NCBI RefSeq assembly: GCF_050916235.1
Contig: NZ_CP104854.1
Span: 1,550,001 to 1,614,000 of the forward strand
Length of the DNA stretch: 64,000 nt
Direction: 5' to 3'
Source: Maridesulfovibrio sp050916235
GTDB taxonomy: Bacteria; Desulfobacterota; Desulfovibrionia; Desulfovibrionales; Desulfovibrionaceae
Made by a program: the position numbers and the translations under genes. This document shows, piece after piece, positions 1 to 8,806 of this stretch (within the stretch, counting starts at the first letter, position 1; each line of letters starts with the position of its first letter). Below the pieces are notes generated by a model. The model searched no databases. It worked only from the letters and a program-made list of their open reading frames with translations, and was not told where the DNA came from.

Positions 1-2947
1 AATCCATGTAGACAAGGCCGAAGGGGCTGCCCGTTATCGAAGCCTCCTTCAGCGCTTCTATTGCGCCCATTGCGGAGGACTTACGCACAACATCAAGGGC
101 AAGGCTCTTCAGGGTTGAACCTATGAAAACCTGTGAAAGATGACTGTCATCAACAACAAGAACCTTTGTATCACGCAGACTTGCCGGAAGGCAAAAATCA
201 CAGGCCCCTTCAACAACGTCAAACCTGATTGAAAAGGAGAATGAGCTCCCTTTTCCCGGCTCACTCTCAACCTTGATCTCTCCCCCCATCTGAGTCACCA
301 GACTGTTGGTGATCGCCAGCCCCAGTCCTGTTCCGCCGTACTTTCGGGTTATGGACGCATCAGCCTGCGTAAAAGAATTGAAGAGCGTCCCCAGTTCATC
401 CTCGTTCAGCCCGATTCCGCTGTCCCTGACAACAAACTCGATGTCCGACTGCTTAGCGCATTCCCCACTGCAGGAGATAAGCAGGGCCACTTCACCCTCA
501 CTTGTGAACTTGACCGCGTTGTTTACCAGATTGGTCAGCACCTGCTCAATACGCAAGGGGTCTCCGCTGATCCTGTGCGGCACGCCCTGCTCTACGGACA
601 GGACAAAATCAATTCCTTTCTGCTCAGCCTTCACGGCAACCATGTTGCTGATTTTTCCCAGCACCTCATCCAGTTCGAACTCAACTTCCTCAAGCACAAA
701 CTTTCCGGCCTCGATCTTGGAAAAATCAAGAATATCGTCAATTATCGCCAACAGGGACCCGGCAGAAGCCTGAATCTTATCCAGATACTCCTTTTGCATG
801 GCATCCATCTCAGTTCCGCAAAGCAGATGTCCGAACCCTATGATGCTGTTCATGGGAGTCCTGATCTCATGACTCATATTTGCCAGGAACTCCGACTTTG
901 TTCTGGTTGCGGCCTCTGCCGCTATCCTTGCGCGCTGCAGTTCCAGCTCAGCCAGCCTGCGGTCTGTCACGTCGCGAAAACTCCAGACCCTGCCCACAAT
1001 ATCACGACCTATGCGCTGCGGATTGGAGTGCCTTTCGATAATCCGGCCATCGGTAAGTACGAATTCGTCAACCTGCCCGGCAGATGAATCAAGGGAATAA
1101 TCCCATATATTGTTGAGGCTTGACCTGCCTTCATCCACCTGCGCCGCAATAAATCCGAATATATCGGACACGATCCCGGAGTTCAGATCAAACTCGGAAA
1201 GATTCCACATGGATGCCAGCCTGCTGTTCCAGGCCACCACTCTTCCGTATCCGTCCACGGCAAGAATGCCGTCAGCAGAGGATTCAATGGTTGCAGTCAA
1301 AAGCGATACCGAGCGCTCAATCTCGCCTTGAGCCTTGCGCTGTTCAGTAATGTCACTGATCGTGCCCTGCAGGAAAATTTCACCCCGAACCTCAAGCTTC
1401 CTGACCCGCACCCGGGCAAGAAAATCGGCCCCGTCCAACCGTCGACAAAAAACCTCATAATCCAGCCCGCCGGTTTCAAGAACCGTGTTCATTCTCTTCT
1501 CAAACAGCGCCATGGAATTCTGCCCGTCAGGCTGGACAGGAGGCATAAATGCGTCAGGAGTGTTCGAAAGAAGCTCCTCTTCAGATCCGCAGCGGAGCAT
1601 GGACACAGCCTCAGGGTTGGCACTAACGATCCGGCGTTTTATATTCATAACCAGAACGGCGTCACTGGCATAATCAAACAGGGTCCTGTACTTGACCTCC
1701 CGCTCGATGAGAGCTTCCTCACTTGCCTTACGCTCGGTAATGTCGCGCAGGACAACGTGAAAAATATTCTTCTCCCTATAGGCAATGGGAGTGACCAGAA
1801 CCTCCACTGGAAATATCGAACCGTCCTTCCTGCAGGCAAGCAGTTCAAGTCGATCCCCCCATCTGTCCTTAATCCTGTCTACAATTAACGGCATCATCTG
1901 TTTTGAAGAAATGCCCTCAGACTGGAACTCAGGAGATAGATCCAAAGGAGAAAGTCCGAGCAGTTCCTCCTTGGAATCCATGCCGAACATTTTGTAGGCT
2001 GCTGCATTGCACTCGGTAACAGTCATGTTTTCCAGCAGAATGGTAGCATCAGCAGAATCCTCAAAAAGGCTTCGAAATCTCTTTTCACTCTCCATAAGTG
2101 CCGTTGTCTGCTGACGTCCCTGCTCCAGGAGCTCCAGCCGCTCAAGGGCCAGCCCCACATAGGACGAGATTATGACCAGAATATCCAGATCCTCACGGTC
2201 AAGAAGGCTCTTCAAACCGTAGGTATACACTGCAATAACCCCGACAGTTCCGCCTTTGGTCTTAAGCGGTGCACCGATCCAAGAGACGGCTTCACGCCCG
2301 GACTGATTTTCCCGGAAGGTGCTGTTATCCATTAGAATATCGGCACTGTCGGCATAAACAGGCTCACCCTTATTCAGAACATGCTCAGTAAGACCGGACT
2401 CAATGAGACGGGAAAGGCCGGGCGATCCGGACTCTGCGGAACAATAAGGATAGGAGAGCCGTCCGGATTCCTGACCGTAAAAGGCAACGTACATGTTACG
2501 GGCCGGCATAAGGCTGTTGATCTGGGCATGAACAGTGGAATAAAATTCATCGATACACGAAACCCCTGTGACCGCGAGGACAATCCGGTTCAGCACACCG
2601 TGAACCTTCTCCATCCTTCTGCGTCTGGAAACTTCGGCATTAAGGGAATCGTTCAGCCGGGAGAGCTTCCTGTTCCACACAAAAACCAGCAGAATTACAA
2701 CGAACAGAACACCGGTAAGCTGCACAAACCCACTGTAACTTCTGTAGGATAACGTTCTGCCGAAATTTGGGGGAACACTTGTATCCGAAGGCGCACTGGG
2801 CAAACGGCTATCCGCGATAACATGCTTATTGCCATCAGCTCCGCCCCCCCTGACCATACCGGAAAAAGAATCGACGCAATGGAAGAGCAGCAGCATAACT
2901 ACAGAAAATACTGTTATAAATTTCTTTCCGGCTGACAAAGCAAGCAC
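1..2947 (-). CDS. Hybrid sensor histidine kinase/response regulator (GAF-PAS-PAS-PAS-HisKA-HATPase-REC), C-terminus cut by window edge
   Basis: Reading the minus strand from a GTG at 2947 (preceded by a good GGAGG site) gives an open frame running off the window at base 1. Two hydrophobic stretches at about residues 6-25 and 60-80 suggest membrane anchoring. Then come a GAF-like domain (about 110-265), three PAS domains (about 275-400, 400-525, 525-650), a HisKA domain with phosphoacceptor His693 in NMSHEIRTPMN, an HATPase domain with DSGIGL and GGTGLGLAI, and the beginning of a receiver domain (VLVVDD, about 928). The last complete codon, residue 982 in GLVYMD, is the expected receiver aspartate. 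It is divergent from the CHAT operon, with 147 bases between starts. The domain order is clear; the signal is unknown. An ATG slightly upstream of the GTG is out of frame and quickly reaches a stop. Confidence 0.9.
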   Translation of the reverse strand, partial: MLALSAGKKFITVFSVVMLLLFHCVDSFSGMVRGGGADGNKHVIADSRLPSAPSDTSVPPNFGRTLSYRSYSGFVQLTGVLFVVILLVFVWNRKLSRLNDSLNAEVSRRRRMEKVHGVLNRIVLAVTGVSCIDEFYSTVHAQINSLMPARNMYVAFYGQESGRLSYPYCSAESGSPGLSRLIESGLTEHVLNKGEPVYADSADILMDNSTFRENQSGREAVSWIGAPLKTKGGTVGVIAVYTYGLKSLLDREDLDILVIISSYVGLALERLELLEQGRQQTTALMESEKRFRSLFEDSADATILLENMTVTECNAAAYKMFGMDSKEELLGLSPLDLSPEFQSEGISSKQMMPLIVDRIKDRWGDRLELLACRKDGSIFPVEVLVTPIAYREKNIFHVVLRDITERKASEEALIEREVKYRTLFDYASDAVLVMNIKRRIVSANPEAVSMLRCGSEEELLSNTPDAFMPPVQPDGQNSMALFEKRMNTVLETGGLDYEVFCRRLDGADFLARVRVRKLEVRGEIFLQGTISDITEQRKAQGEIERSVSLLTATIESSADGILAVDGYGRVVAWNSRLASMWNLSEFDLNSGIVSDIFGFIAAQVDEGRSSLNNIWDYSLDSSAGQVDEFVLTDGRIIERHSNPQRIGRDIVGRVWSFRDVTDRRLAELELQRARIAAEAATRTKSEFLANMSHEIRTPMNSIIGFGHLLCGTEMDAMQKEYLDKIQASAGSLLAIIDDILDFSKIEAGKFVLEEVEFELDEVLGKISNMVAVKAEQKGIDFVLSVEQGVPHRISGDPLRIEQVLTNLVNNAVKFTSEGEVALLISCSGECAKQSDIEFVVRDSGIGLNEDELGTLFNSFTQADASITRKYGGTGLGLAITNSLVTQMGGEIKVESEPGKGSSFSFSIRFDVVEGACDFCLPASLRDTKVLVVDDSHLSQVFIGSTLKSLALDVVRKSSAMGAIEALKEASITGSPFGLVYMD

Positions 2948-3094
2948 GCCCCCTCCAACATAACACATCTATTTTAATCTGTTTTTTAACATCAGTCGCC
3001 CCATAGCTCAAGACTTCAAAACAAGTAGGGCCAAGCCATCATGTTTCTATTCGGCGCTGTTGTTAAAACTCCCCCACTGTGATCAAATGGAAAT

Positions 3095-5482
3095 ATGAGA
3101 ATACAAATTTACGTCATCATAATCGCATCATTCCTGCTGCTTTCACCCGACAATTGCGCCGCCAGAAAACCGGACTGGGGGAACGCCATCAAGCAGGGCA
3201 ACAACTGCATGCACAGCGACGACTATGACTGCGCCATAAGCAATTTCCAGAAAGCATTGAAGCGGATACCCCGCAACAGCAACAAACCTGCTGCGCAATG
3301 CTATTATGGACTTGGCAAGGCATATAAGGCGCAGGCGAAATACGATATTGCCATGGAAAACTTCCAGAAGGCTCTTGATCTGGCAGAAGGGGGCAACGAC
3401 AAACAGCTGGCCGGACGTCTGCTTATGCACATGGCTGAAATCTGCGGGAAATGGGGTGATCATAAAAATGTGCTCAAACACCTGAAAAAGGCAGCTACCG
3501 CACTTGAAAACAGCTCCGACACCAAGACGCTGTCTGTCCTCAACGTCTCCACGGCCATAAGCTATCTGAAAACCAGCCAGTTTGATCTGGCTGAAGAACA
3601 CATGCTCAAGGCAGTTGAATACGCACAACAGGGAACCTCCATAAAAATTCAGGCCACAAGCTGGAACAAGCTTGGCAATGTATACCTGCGCAACCGCAAA
3701 CCAGAACAGGCTCTCGAGGCATTCAGCAAGGCTCTAGAAATAAATGAAAAGCTTGGCAACGAAAGCATTGTAGCTCAGGGGCTGAACGATATTGCCAAAA
3801 TATACATTGAGGGGAAAGAGCTTCAAAAGGCCGAAACCCTGCTCAAGCGGGCACTGCAGATCAACCGGGAACTCGGACGCGACAAGAACATGGCCGACAA
3901 CCTGCATCTGCTTGGCGTGGCCGCCTATGACCGCAACAACAACCGTGAAGCAATCGAATACCTGACTCAGGCAGTGGAAACAAAAAACAAACTGAGGGAA
4001 ACAGCGCAAGGCAGAGCCAGACGAACTTATCTGGCAAGCCAGATAAACTCATACAACCGCCTCATAGATGCTTACTCAGCGGAAAAGGAAGCGTCCGGAT
4101 TCTTCAGGACGTTCGAAATGAGCCGGGCCCGCCAACTGGCCGAAACAATCGGACGTGATGGTGTAGCAGAAGACACGGAGCTTTCAGGTTTTCAACAAAT
4201 AATTCCTGCTGATACTGCCGTACTGATCTACAGTGTAACCGGCAAAAACAGGCTGCGGATGCTGGCGGTAACCGCCAAAAATGCAGGCGTTAAAAGACTC
4301 CGCTTTCAGGAATTCGCCGCAGCAGTGAACAAGGCTGCCCCAATAATGACCGCCGAACTTAAAACTGTTGCCGAGAACGAACGCGGCTTCAAGAGCAGTG
4401 TAAGGAAGAAGCTCAAGGAACTTCAGCCGATACGGGACATCAGCGAGGCCATTACCCGCTACCGCACCTTTCTATCCGATCCTGCGGATAACTACGAAAA
4501 GGATCGTCTTCACCTTTCCGGTGAGCTGTACAAGATGCTGATCGAAAGCGCGAACGACATCATCACCGGCAAAAAGAGGCTGATAATCATCCCGGATGGT
4601 CCGCTGGCACTCATACCGTTCGAAACCCTGCTTTCAGGGAAAGGGGCTTTTCTTATCCAGCAATATGCCGTCGGCTATGTGCAGTCCGCAGGGGTGTACC
4701 GCCTTCTTGCTTCACGTAAAAAAAATGACCGGGAACTTTCCATCGTTGCGCTGGGCGATGCCGAGTACGAGAAAGCATACCCCCGCCCGGACCTGCCAAA
4801 AGGGATCTGTGAGCAGGAGACTCTTGAAGAGGCCATTGATCAGGCCATTGGCAAAGACAGTTCACTGGCCTTTGCGTACTCCTGCCTTGAATACGACTCC
4901 TTCGGCAATCTTCCCGGAACAGGAGAGGAGATCCGCCGGATCGGTTCAATTTTCAAGAAAGCCGACCTGATTTCCGGAAGGGATGTGAATGAAAAGACCA
5001 TCCGCGAAATGGCCCGCAGCGGGAAATTGAAGAAGGCCGGAGTACTCCACTTTGCTGTTCACGGCATAGCCCTGCCGACCTATCCGGAACTGTCCGCTCT
5101 GGTTCTGACCCGCAACGGGGACAACGGTGCTGAAGAGGGCTATCTGAACGCGGCAGAAATCAGGGACCTTGAAATCGGAGCACGCTTCGTCAACCTTTCC
5201 GCATGCGAAACAGGGCTGGGGGCACTGGTCAAAGGCGAAGGAGTTGTGGGCCTTACCCACGCCTTTCTGGCGGCAGGAGCCGGGGGCATGTCCGTATCCC
5301 TCTGGAACGTGGCCGACGACTCGGCAGTGGAATTCATGACCGATATGTACCGCAAGGCCGTTGCAGGGCAGAATTTCGACGAGGCCATGTCCCAGACCAA
5401 AAGGGACTTCATCAACGGACGGTTCGGCCAGCGGTTCAAAAAGCCTTACTATTGGGCCCCGTTCGTGTATTATGGGGAATAG
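3095..5482 (+). CDS. Secreted TPR-repeat protein with C-terminal CHAT (caspase-like) peptidase domain
   Basis: 795 residues. An N-terminal hydrophobic signal peptide ends near NCAA (residue 22), so the protein should be exported. Residues about 30-310 are TPR repeats (AKYDIAMENFQKALDLA, KPEQALEAFSKALEIN, LQKAETLLKRALQIN). The C-terminal 300 residues match the CHAT family, a clan CD cysteine peptidase fold: the catalytic pair is His656 in LHFAVHGIA and Cys704 in NLSACETGLG, followed by GVVGLTHAFLAAGAG and an ending YYWAPFVYYG typical of the family. It is the first gene of a unit with a DUF4384 protein and a CHASE2-SpoIIE phosphatase. CHAT-TPR proteins in other bacteria include activatable proteases; a substrate cannot be named here. 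Fold and active site are certain, function is inferred. Confidence 0.93.
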   Translation: MRIQIYVIIIASFLLLSPDNCAARKPDWGNAIKQGNNCMHSDDYDCAISNFQKALKRIPRNSNKPAAQCYYGLGKAYKAQAKYDIAMENFQKALDLAEGGNDKQLAGRLLMHMAEICGKWGDHKNVLKHLKKAATALENSSDTKTLSVLNVSTAISYLKTSQFDLAEEHMLKAVEYAQQGTSIKIQATSWNKLGNVYLRNRKPEQALEAFSKALEINEKLGNESIVAQGLNDIAKIYIEGKELQKAETLLKRALQINRELGRDKNMADNLHLLGVAAYDRNNNREAIEYLTQAVETKNKLRETAQGRARRTYLASQINSYNRLIDAYSAEKEASGFFRTFEMSRARQLAETIGRDGVAEDTELSGFQQIIPADTAVLIYSVTGKNRLRMLAVTAKNAGVKRLRFQEFAAAVNKAAPIMTAELKTVAENERGFKSSVRKKLKELQPIRDISEAITRYRTFLSDPADNYEKDRLHLSGELYKMLIESANDIITGKKRLIIIPDGPLALIPFETLLSGKGAFLIQQYAVGYVQSAGVYRLLASRKKNDRELSIVALGDAEYEKAYPRPDLPKGICEQETLEEAIDQAIGKDSSLAFAYSCLEYDSFGNLPGTGEEIRRIGSIFKKADLISGRDVNEKTIREMARSGKLKKAGVLHFAVHGIALPTYPELSALVLTRNGDNGAEEGYLNAAEIRDLEIGARFVNLSACETGLGALVKGEGVVGLTHAFLAAGAGGMSVSLWNVADDSAVEFMTDMYRKAVAGQNFDEAMSQTKRDFINGRFGQRFKKPYYWAPFVYYGE

Positions 5483-5563
5483 GTTGGATGCGCTTCGCGC
5501 TTCAGATAATTTGATTTCGCCTCAGTCGGACAAAGGGGCCGCGATCTTTTTGAATCCCTATTA
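5474..5563. repeat. Dispersed intergenic repeat, copy 1
   Basis: A run of about 90 bases from GGGGAATAGG through ATGCGCTTCGCGCTT, ATTTCGCCT and CAAAGGGG to TGAATCCCTATT. It shares order and most bases with 27377-27463. It begins at the last codons of the CHAT gene, whose stop lies inside it. Palindromic submotifs (GCGCTTCGCGC) suggest a REP-like element that forms RNA or DNA hairpins. Confidence 0.7.
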
Positions 5564-5622
5564 ATTTTAGGCATTAGTTGCAATACTGCCGCAGGTTAAT
5601 TCTATCAACCAAGGAAAAAGCT

Positions 5623-6207
5623 ATGAAAACCAAACAATGGATCAGTCCGCTGTTGCTCTTTGCCTCTCTGCTACTTATGGCTGCTCCGCTCCTTGCCGGT
5701 TCAGGCCCCGCCCTGAAACTTAGCACAGACAAAAAGGAATATATTCAGGGAGAAGACCTGAACATCTCACTTGAAGCGGACAAGGACTGCAGGGTTGTAC
5801 TCATTTACATCACCGCTTCAGGTGATACAGTGCGCATCCTGCCTTCCGGCACAGGTCCTGACGGCAGGATCATTGGTGGCAAACAATACCGTACCCCGGC
5901 GACCGGAGAAGACCGGGGCCTTTATATTTCAGAACCTTTCGGCAAGGAACATATTATTGCCTATGCCACGGACAAGGATCTTCCCCCAATAACCAGTGAG
6001 GAGGTCGGGAACGGCCTGTACCTGATTCCCGGAGGCGAAAAAGCCGTGGACAGACTCCTCCCTGACGCAGTCAAGGCCGTGTGGGAACTTGAAACATTCC
6101 CCAAGGACGAACGGGGACGCTTCCGCAACTCCCGGCCCGAAGACCCGATTCACATGACCGGTTCCGCAGGGCACTCCGAGGATAAAAATGGCGAAGGACT
6201 GAAATAA
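5623..6207 (+). CDS. Secreted DUF4384-domain protein
   Basis: 194 residues from the ATG at 5623, which follows AAGGAAAAAGCT; an upstream TTG in the same frame has no ribosome-binding site. A typical signal peptide ends at LLAG (about residue 24). The rest resembles DUF4384: LSTDKKEYIQGEDLNI, CRVVLIYITASGDTVRILP, GLYISEPFGKEHIIAYAT. DUF4384 is a beta-rich domain often fused to or encoded beside CHAT peptidases, kinases and CHASE2 proteins in bacterial signalling operons. It lies 140 bases after the CHAT gene and 2 bases before the CHASE2 gene, so it is probably the periplasmic partner of one of them. The Ser/Pro/Glu-rich C-terminal tail (about 165-194) looks disordered. Confidence 0.85.
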   Translation: MKTKQWISPLLLFASLLLMAAPLLAGSGPALKLSTDKKEYIQGEDLNISLEADKDCRVVLIYITASGDTVRILPSGTGPDGRIIGGKQYRTPATGEDRGLYISEPFGKEHIIAYATDKDLPPITSEEVGNGLYLIPGGEKAVDRLLPDAVKAVWELETFPKDERGRFRNSRPEDPIHMTGSAGHSEDKNGEGLK

Positions 6208-6209
6208 GC

Positions 6210-8222
6210 ATGACAAGCTACGCACTTTCCGGCCTGCGTCTCAAGGCTTCGCTTGCCGCTCTTACGGTCTTCCTGCTGCTGATCGGTGCCATGCCACTGT
6301 TCCCGGACTTCTTCTCTCGGATGGAGTCGGCACTTTACGATCAACGGGTCAGAACGGCCGGTCCTGTTCCGGCCTCACCAGAGATAGTGCTGCTTGATAT
6401 TGATGACGCCAGCATCAGGGAGCTGGGCAAATGGCCCTGGGACCGTTCAGTGCATGCAAGAGCCATAGAAACCCTGACCAGATGTGAAACCGGACTTATC
6501 GCGTACGACATTGTCTTTCACGGCCACGGCAGCAGCAAAGGAGATTCGGCGCTGCAGGAAGCCTTGAAGCGCAACCCACGGGTCCTTCTCCCGGCCGGAT
6601 TCAGCCTGACTACAGAGCCGAAAGTTGTGGAACTTGATCTGGACGGGCTGCAAAATGCGGTTGAAAAATCCGTCCTGAAAACCTCGATCCCCGGCATCGG
6701 GGACATCCTTCAGGCGGACCGTGCCTTTCTGCCTCTGCAGGAACTGGCAGACAGGGCAGCAGCAATCGGTCACATCTCGGCCTCACCTGACAGTGACGGG
6801 GTTCTACGCCGGGTTCCGCTGGCAATCGGAGTGAACGGCAGACCTCTGCCTGCCATCGGTCTTGAAGCGGCAATGCGGATGCTGAATATTTCCGAGGTGA
6901 GATGGATTCCGGGGTCCTTCCAGCTTAAGGGGAAAAAACTATCCTTCAATATACCGGTAGATGCCGCTGGACATATGGCCATCAATTTCAGTGGAAAATG
7001 GGGCGAAGGATTCACCCACCTGTCATTTGCCGATGTCATTGCCGCATCCGGAGACCCAGAGGCTGAGGGAGATCTCCGGCTACTGGTGCAGGGAAAAACC
7101 ATCATCGTCGGCCACACATCTTCCGGCAGCACGGACATAGGTCCTACCACGGTTTCAGGAGCCGAACCGCTTGTCACCGTCCATTCCAACGGCATCAACA
7201 CAATCCTGCAGCAGACCTTCATCCGCCCAGCCCCGGTATGGGTTGACCTGATCATCGGTGCAGCCATGATCGGTACGATATGCCTGCTGGCCTTCAGGTT
7301 CGGCCCCCGAAGATTTGTGCTGGCCGCCGGAGCACTGATCTTCCTATACGCAGTGGCCAATATGTCTGTATTCATTATCGGAGGCGTCGTACTCAACCTC
7401 AGCGGGGTTATCTACAGCTCCATGTGCTGCTTTCTGGTAGCCCTCGGACTCAAGTCCCTGCTGTTGTTTGCAGAGAATGAAGCACGGCGCGTAGAACGGG
7501 AGAAACTTCAGATCCAGCTGGACGCCGCAGCCAAAATCCAGTCCCACTTCTGGCCGAGAATACCGGACCTCGGCAACGGAGACAGGATTTTTGCATACTC
7601 CAGCCCGGCCCTTTTCGTTGGAGGAGACCTTTACGACATCATCCCACTTGAAGACGGGTCATGGATCATCTATCTGGCCGATGTTTCCGGCAAAGGACTT
7701 CCAGCAGCGCTGGTCATGGCCTCCGCATGGACGCAGATACGCTCCAGCGCGGCCCGCAACAGCGAGCCGGACAAACTTCTGGAAGCGGTCAACCGTAACC
7801 TCTACCCCTTCCTTGAACGCAACAGCAACTTCGTGACCATCCTCCTGCTGCGCTATTTTCCTGATTCAGGACGCATGCAGTGGGTCAACGGCGGGCACAT
7901 GAAGCCTCTGATACTTGGACCGGAAGGAGTCCGCGAAGTAACCGGAATTACCAACATGCCCGTAGGAATTTTCGATGAAGCAGAATACCACATGGAAGAA
8001 ACCACCCTGGAACCTGGCGAATCATGCATCATGATGAGCGACGGAGTCACCGAAGCTGAAGACATCGATAAACAGCTCTTCGGAGAAGAACGGGTCACAA
8101 CTGCCCTTCTTGAATCACCCCCCGAAACCAGAGGGGAAGTTCTCGCTGAAGCTGTCCGCAAATGGCGTAACGGAAAAGAACAGAACGATGATACCACGAT
8201 TGTTGAAGTTATGCGCAGATAA
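6210..8222 (+). CDS. CHASE2 sensor with C-terminal SpoIIE-type PP2C serine phosphatase
   Basis: 670 residues. One transmembrane helix near residues 13-31 leads into a large periplasmic CHASE2 domain (about 45-330; PEIVLLDIDDASIRELGKWPW is its classic start). Three further helices follow (about 345-415), then a short coiled linker (ENEARRVEREKLQIQL) and a SpoIIE/PP2C domain (about 455-668). Metal-binding positions are visible: Asp491 in ADVSGKGLPAAL, NGGHMKPL, MMSDGVTEA and DDTTIVEV. It should dephosphorylate a serine on a cytoplasmic partner, typically an anti-anti-sigma factor, in response to an outer signal. No STAS protein or anti-sigma kinase is encoded nearby. It starts 2 bases after the DUF4384 stop, so coupling is likely, and a strong terminator follows. 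Confidence 0.93.
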   Translation: MTSYALSGLRLKASLAALTVFLLLIGAMPLFPDFFSRMESALYDQRVRTAGPVPASPEIVLLDIDDASIRELGKWPWDRSVHARAIETLTRCETGLIAYDIVFHGHGSSKGDSALQEALKRNPRVLLPAGFSLTTEPKVVELDLDGLQNAVEKSVLKTSIPGIGDILQADRAFLPLQELADRAAAIGHISASPDSDGVLRRVPLAIGVNGRPLPAIGLEAAMRMLNISEVRWIPGSFQLKGKKLSFNIPVDAAGHMAINFSGKWGEGFTHLSFADVIAASGDPEAEGDLRLLVQGKTIIVGHTSSGSTDIGPTTVSGAEPLVTVHSNGINTILQQTFIRPAPVWVDLIIGAAMIGTICLLAFRFGPRRFVLAAGALIFLYAVANMSVFIIGGVVLNLSGVIYSSMCCFLVALGLKSLLLFAENEARRVEREKLQIQLDAAAKIQSHFWPRIPDLGNGDRIFAYSSPALFVGGDLYDIIPLEDGSWIIYLADVSGKGLPAALVMASAWTQIRSSAARNSEPDKLLEAVNRNLYPFLERNSNFVTILLLRYFPDSGRMQWVNGGHMKPLILGPEGVREVTGITNMPVGIFDEAEYHMEETTLEPGESCIMMSDGVTEAEDIDKQLFGEERVTTALLESPPETRGEVLAEAVRKWRNGKEQNDDTTIVEVMRR

Positions 8223-8268
8223 GCATCTTAAATGGTTTGTTATCACCACCCAGATACAAAAAGCCAGC

Positions 8269-8296
8269 AGGCCGGGACACCCCGTTCCGGCCTTTT
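8269..8296 (+). terminator. Rho-independent terminator after the CHAT/CHASE2 operon
   Basis: The arms AGGCCGG and CCGGCCT (extended by three pairs including one G-U) enclose ACCCC and are followed by TTTTC. It sits 47 bases after the CHASE2-SpoIIE stop. Confidence 0.85.
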
Positions 8297-8806
8297 CTTA
8301 CCCGCTAATATGGAAACAAAAATGACCATCGGTAAAAAATGATTCCATTTTTCTTATTCTGTCATTTAAAGCATTTATCAAAATGCGGTAACAAAAGCTT
8401 CCACATCAACCTTCACATTTCAGAAATCAGTGGTTATCTTTTATCTCAGAACATGACCAAAAAGAGCACCAATTAACGACAACATACTGATTTTACAGTC
8501 TTTTCACAGGCAGACACAAACCGAATTCACATTTAGAGAACATATCTACTTTTGGTACGAAAATTGAATTATATATCAGCGAGTTACCCTTTTACACTCA
8601 CTTAACTCCATCCAACCTCCGTTCATACCACGCGGACGTGATGCATTCAGACCGAAGCATACATATACACTTCTTACTGCAGACACACACAACGTTTCAA
8701 AAGAACGCACAAATAAACATAAAGATTGCAAAAGACTCGTCAACATCAGCGCAACGATTATAAACCGACTTAAAAACAGATCAACCTGCATACGGGGACA
8801 GGTAGT
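8297..8806. other. Gene-free AT-rich leader region upstream of the ACT-domain activator
   Basis: About 510 bases with no convincing reading frame; the frame opposite 8576-8875 has no ribosome-binding site or recognisable domain. The only regulatory-looking signal is a sigma-54-like sequence at 8553-8567, which would leave a 5' leader of about 230 bases. I see no tRNA, riboswitch or repeat. Confidence 0.6.
8553..8567 (+). promoter_or_regulatory. Possible sigma-54 promoter upstream of the ACT-PAS-AAA+ regulator
   Basis: TGGTACG, four bases, then TTGA: the -24 half is excellent and the spacing correct, but the normally invariant -12 GC is GA. If used, the activator could control its own synthesis. 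Weak because of the -12 mismatch. Confidence 0.35.
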
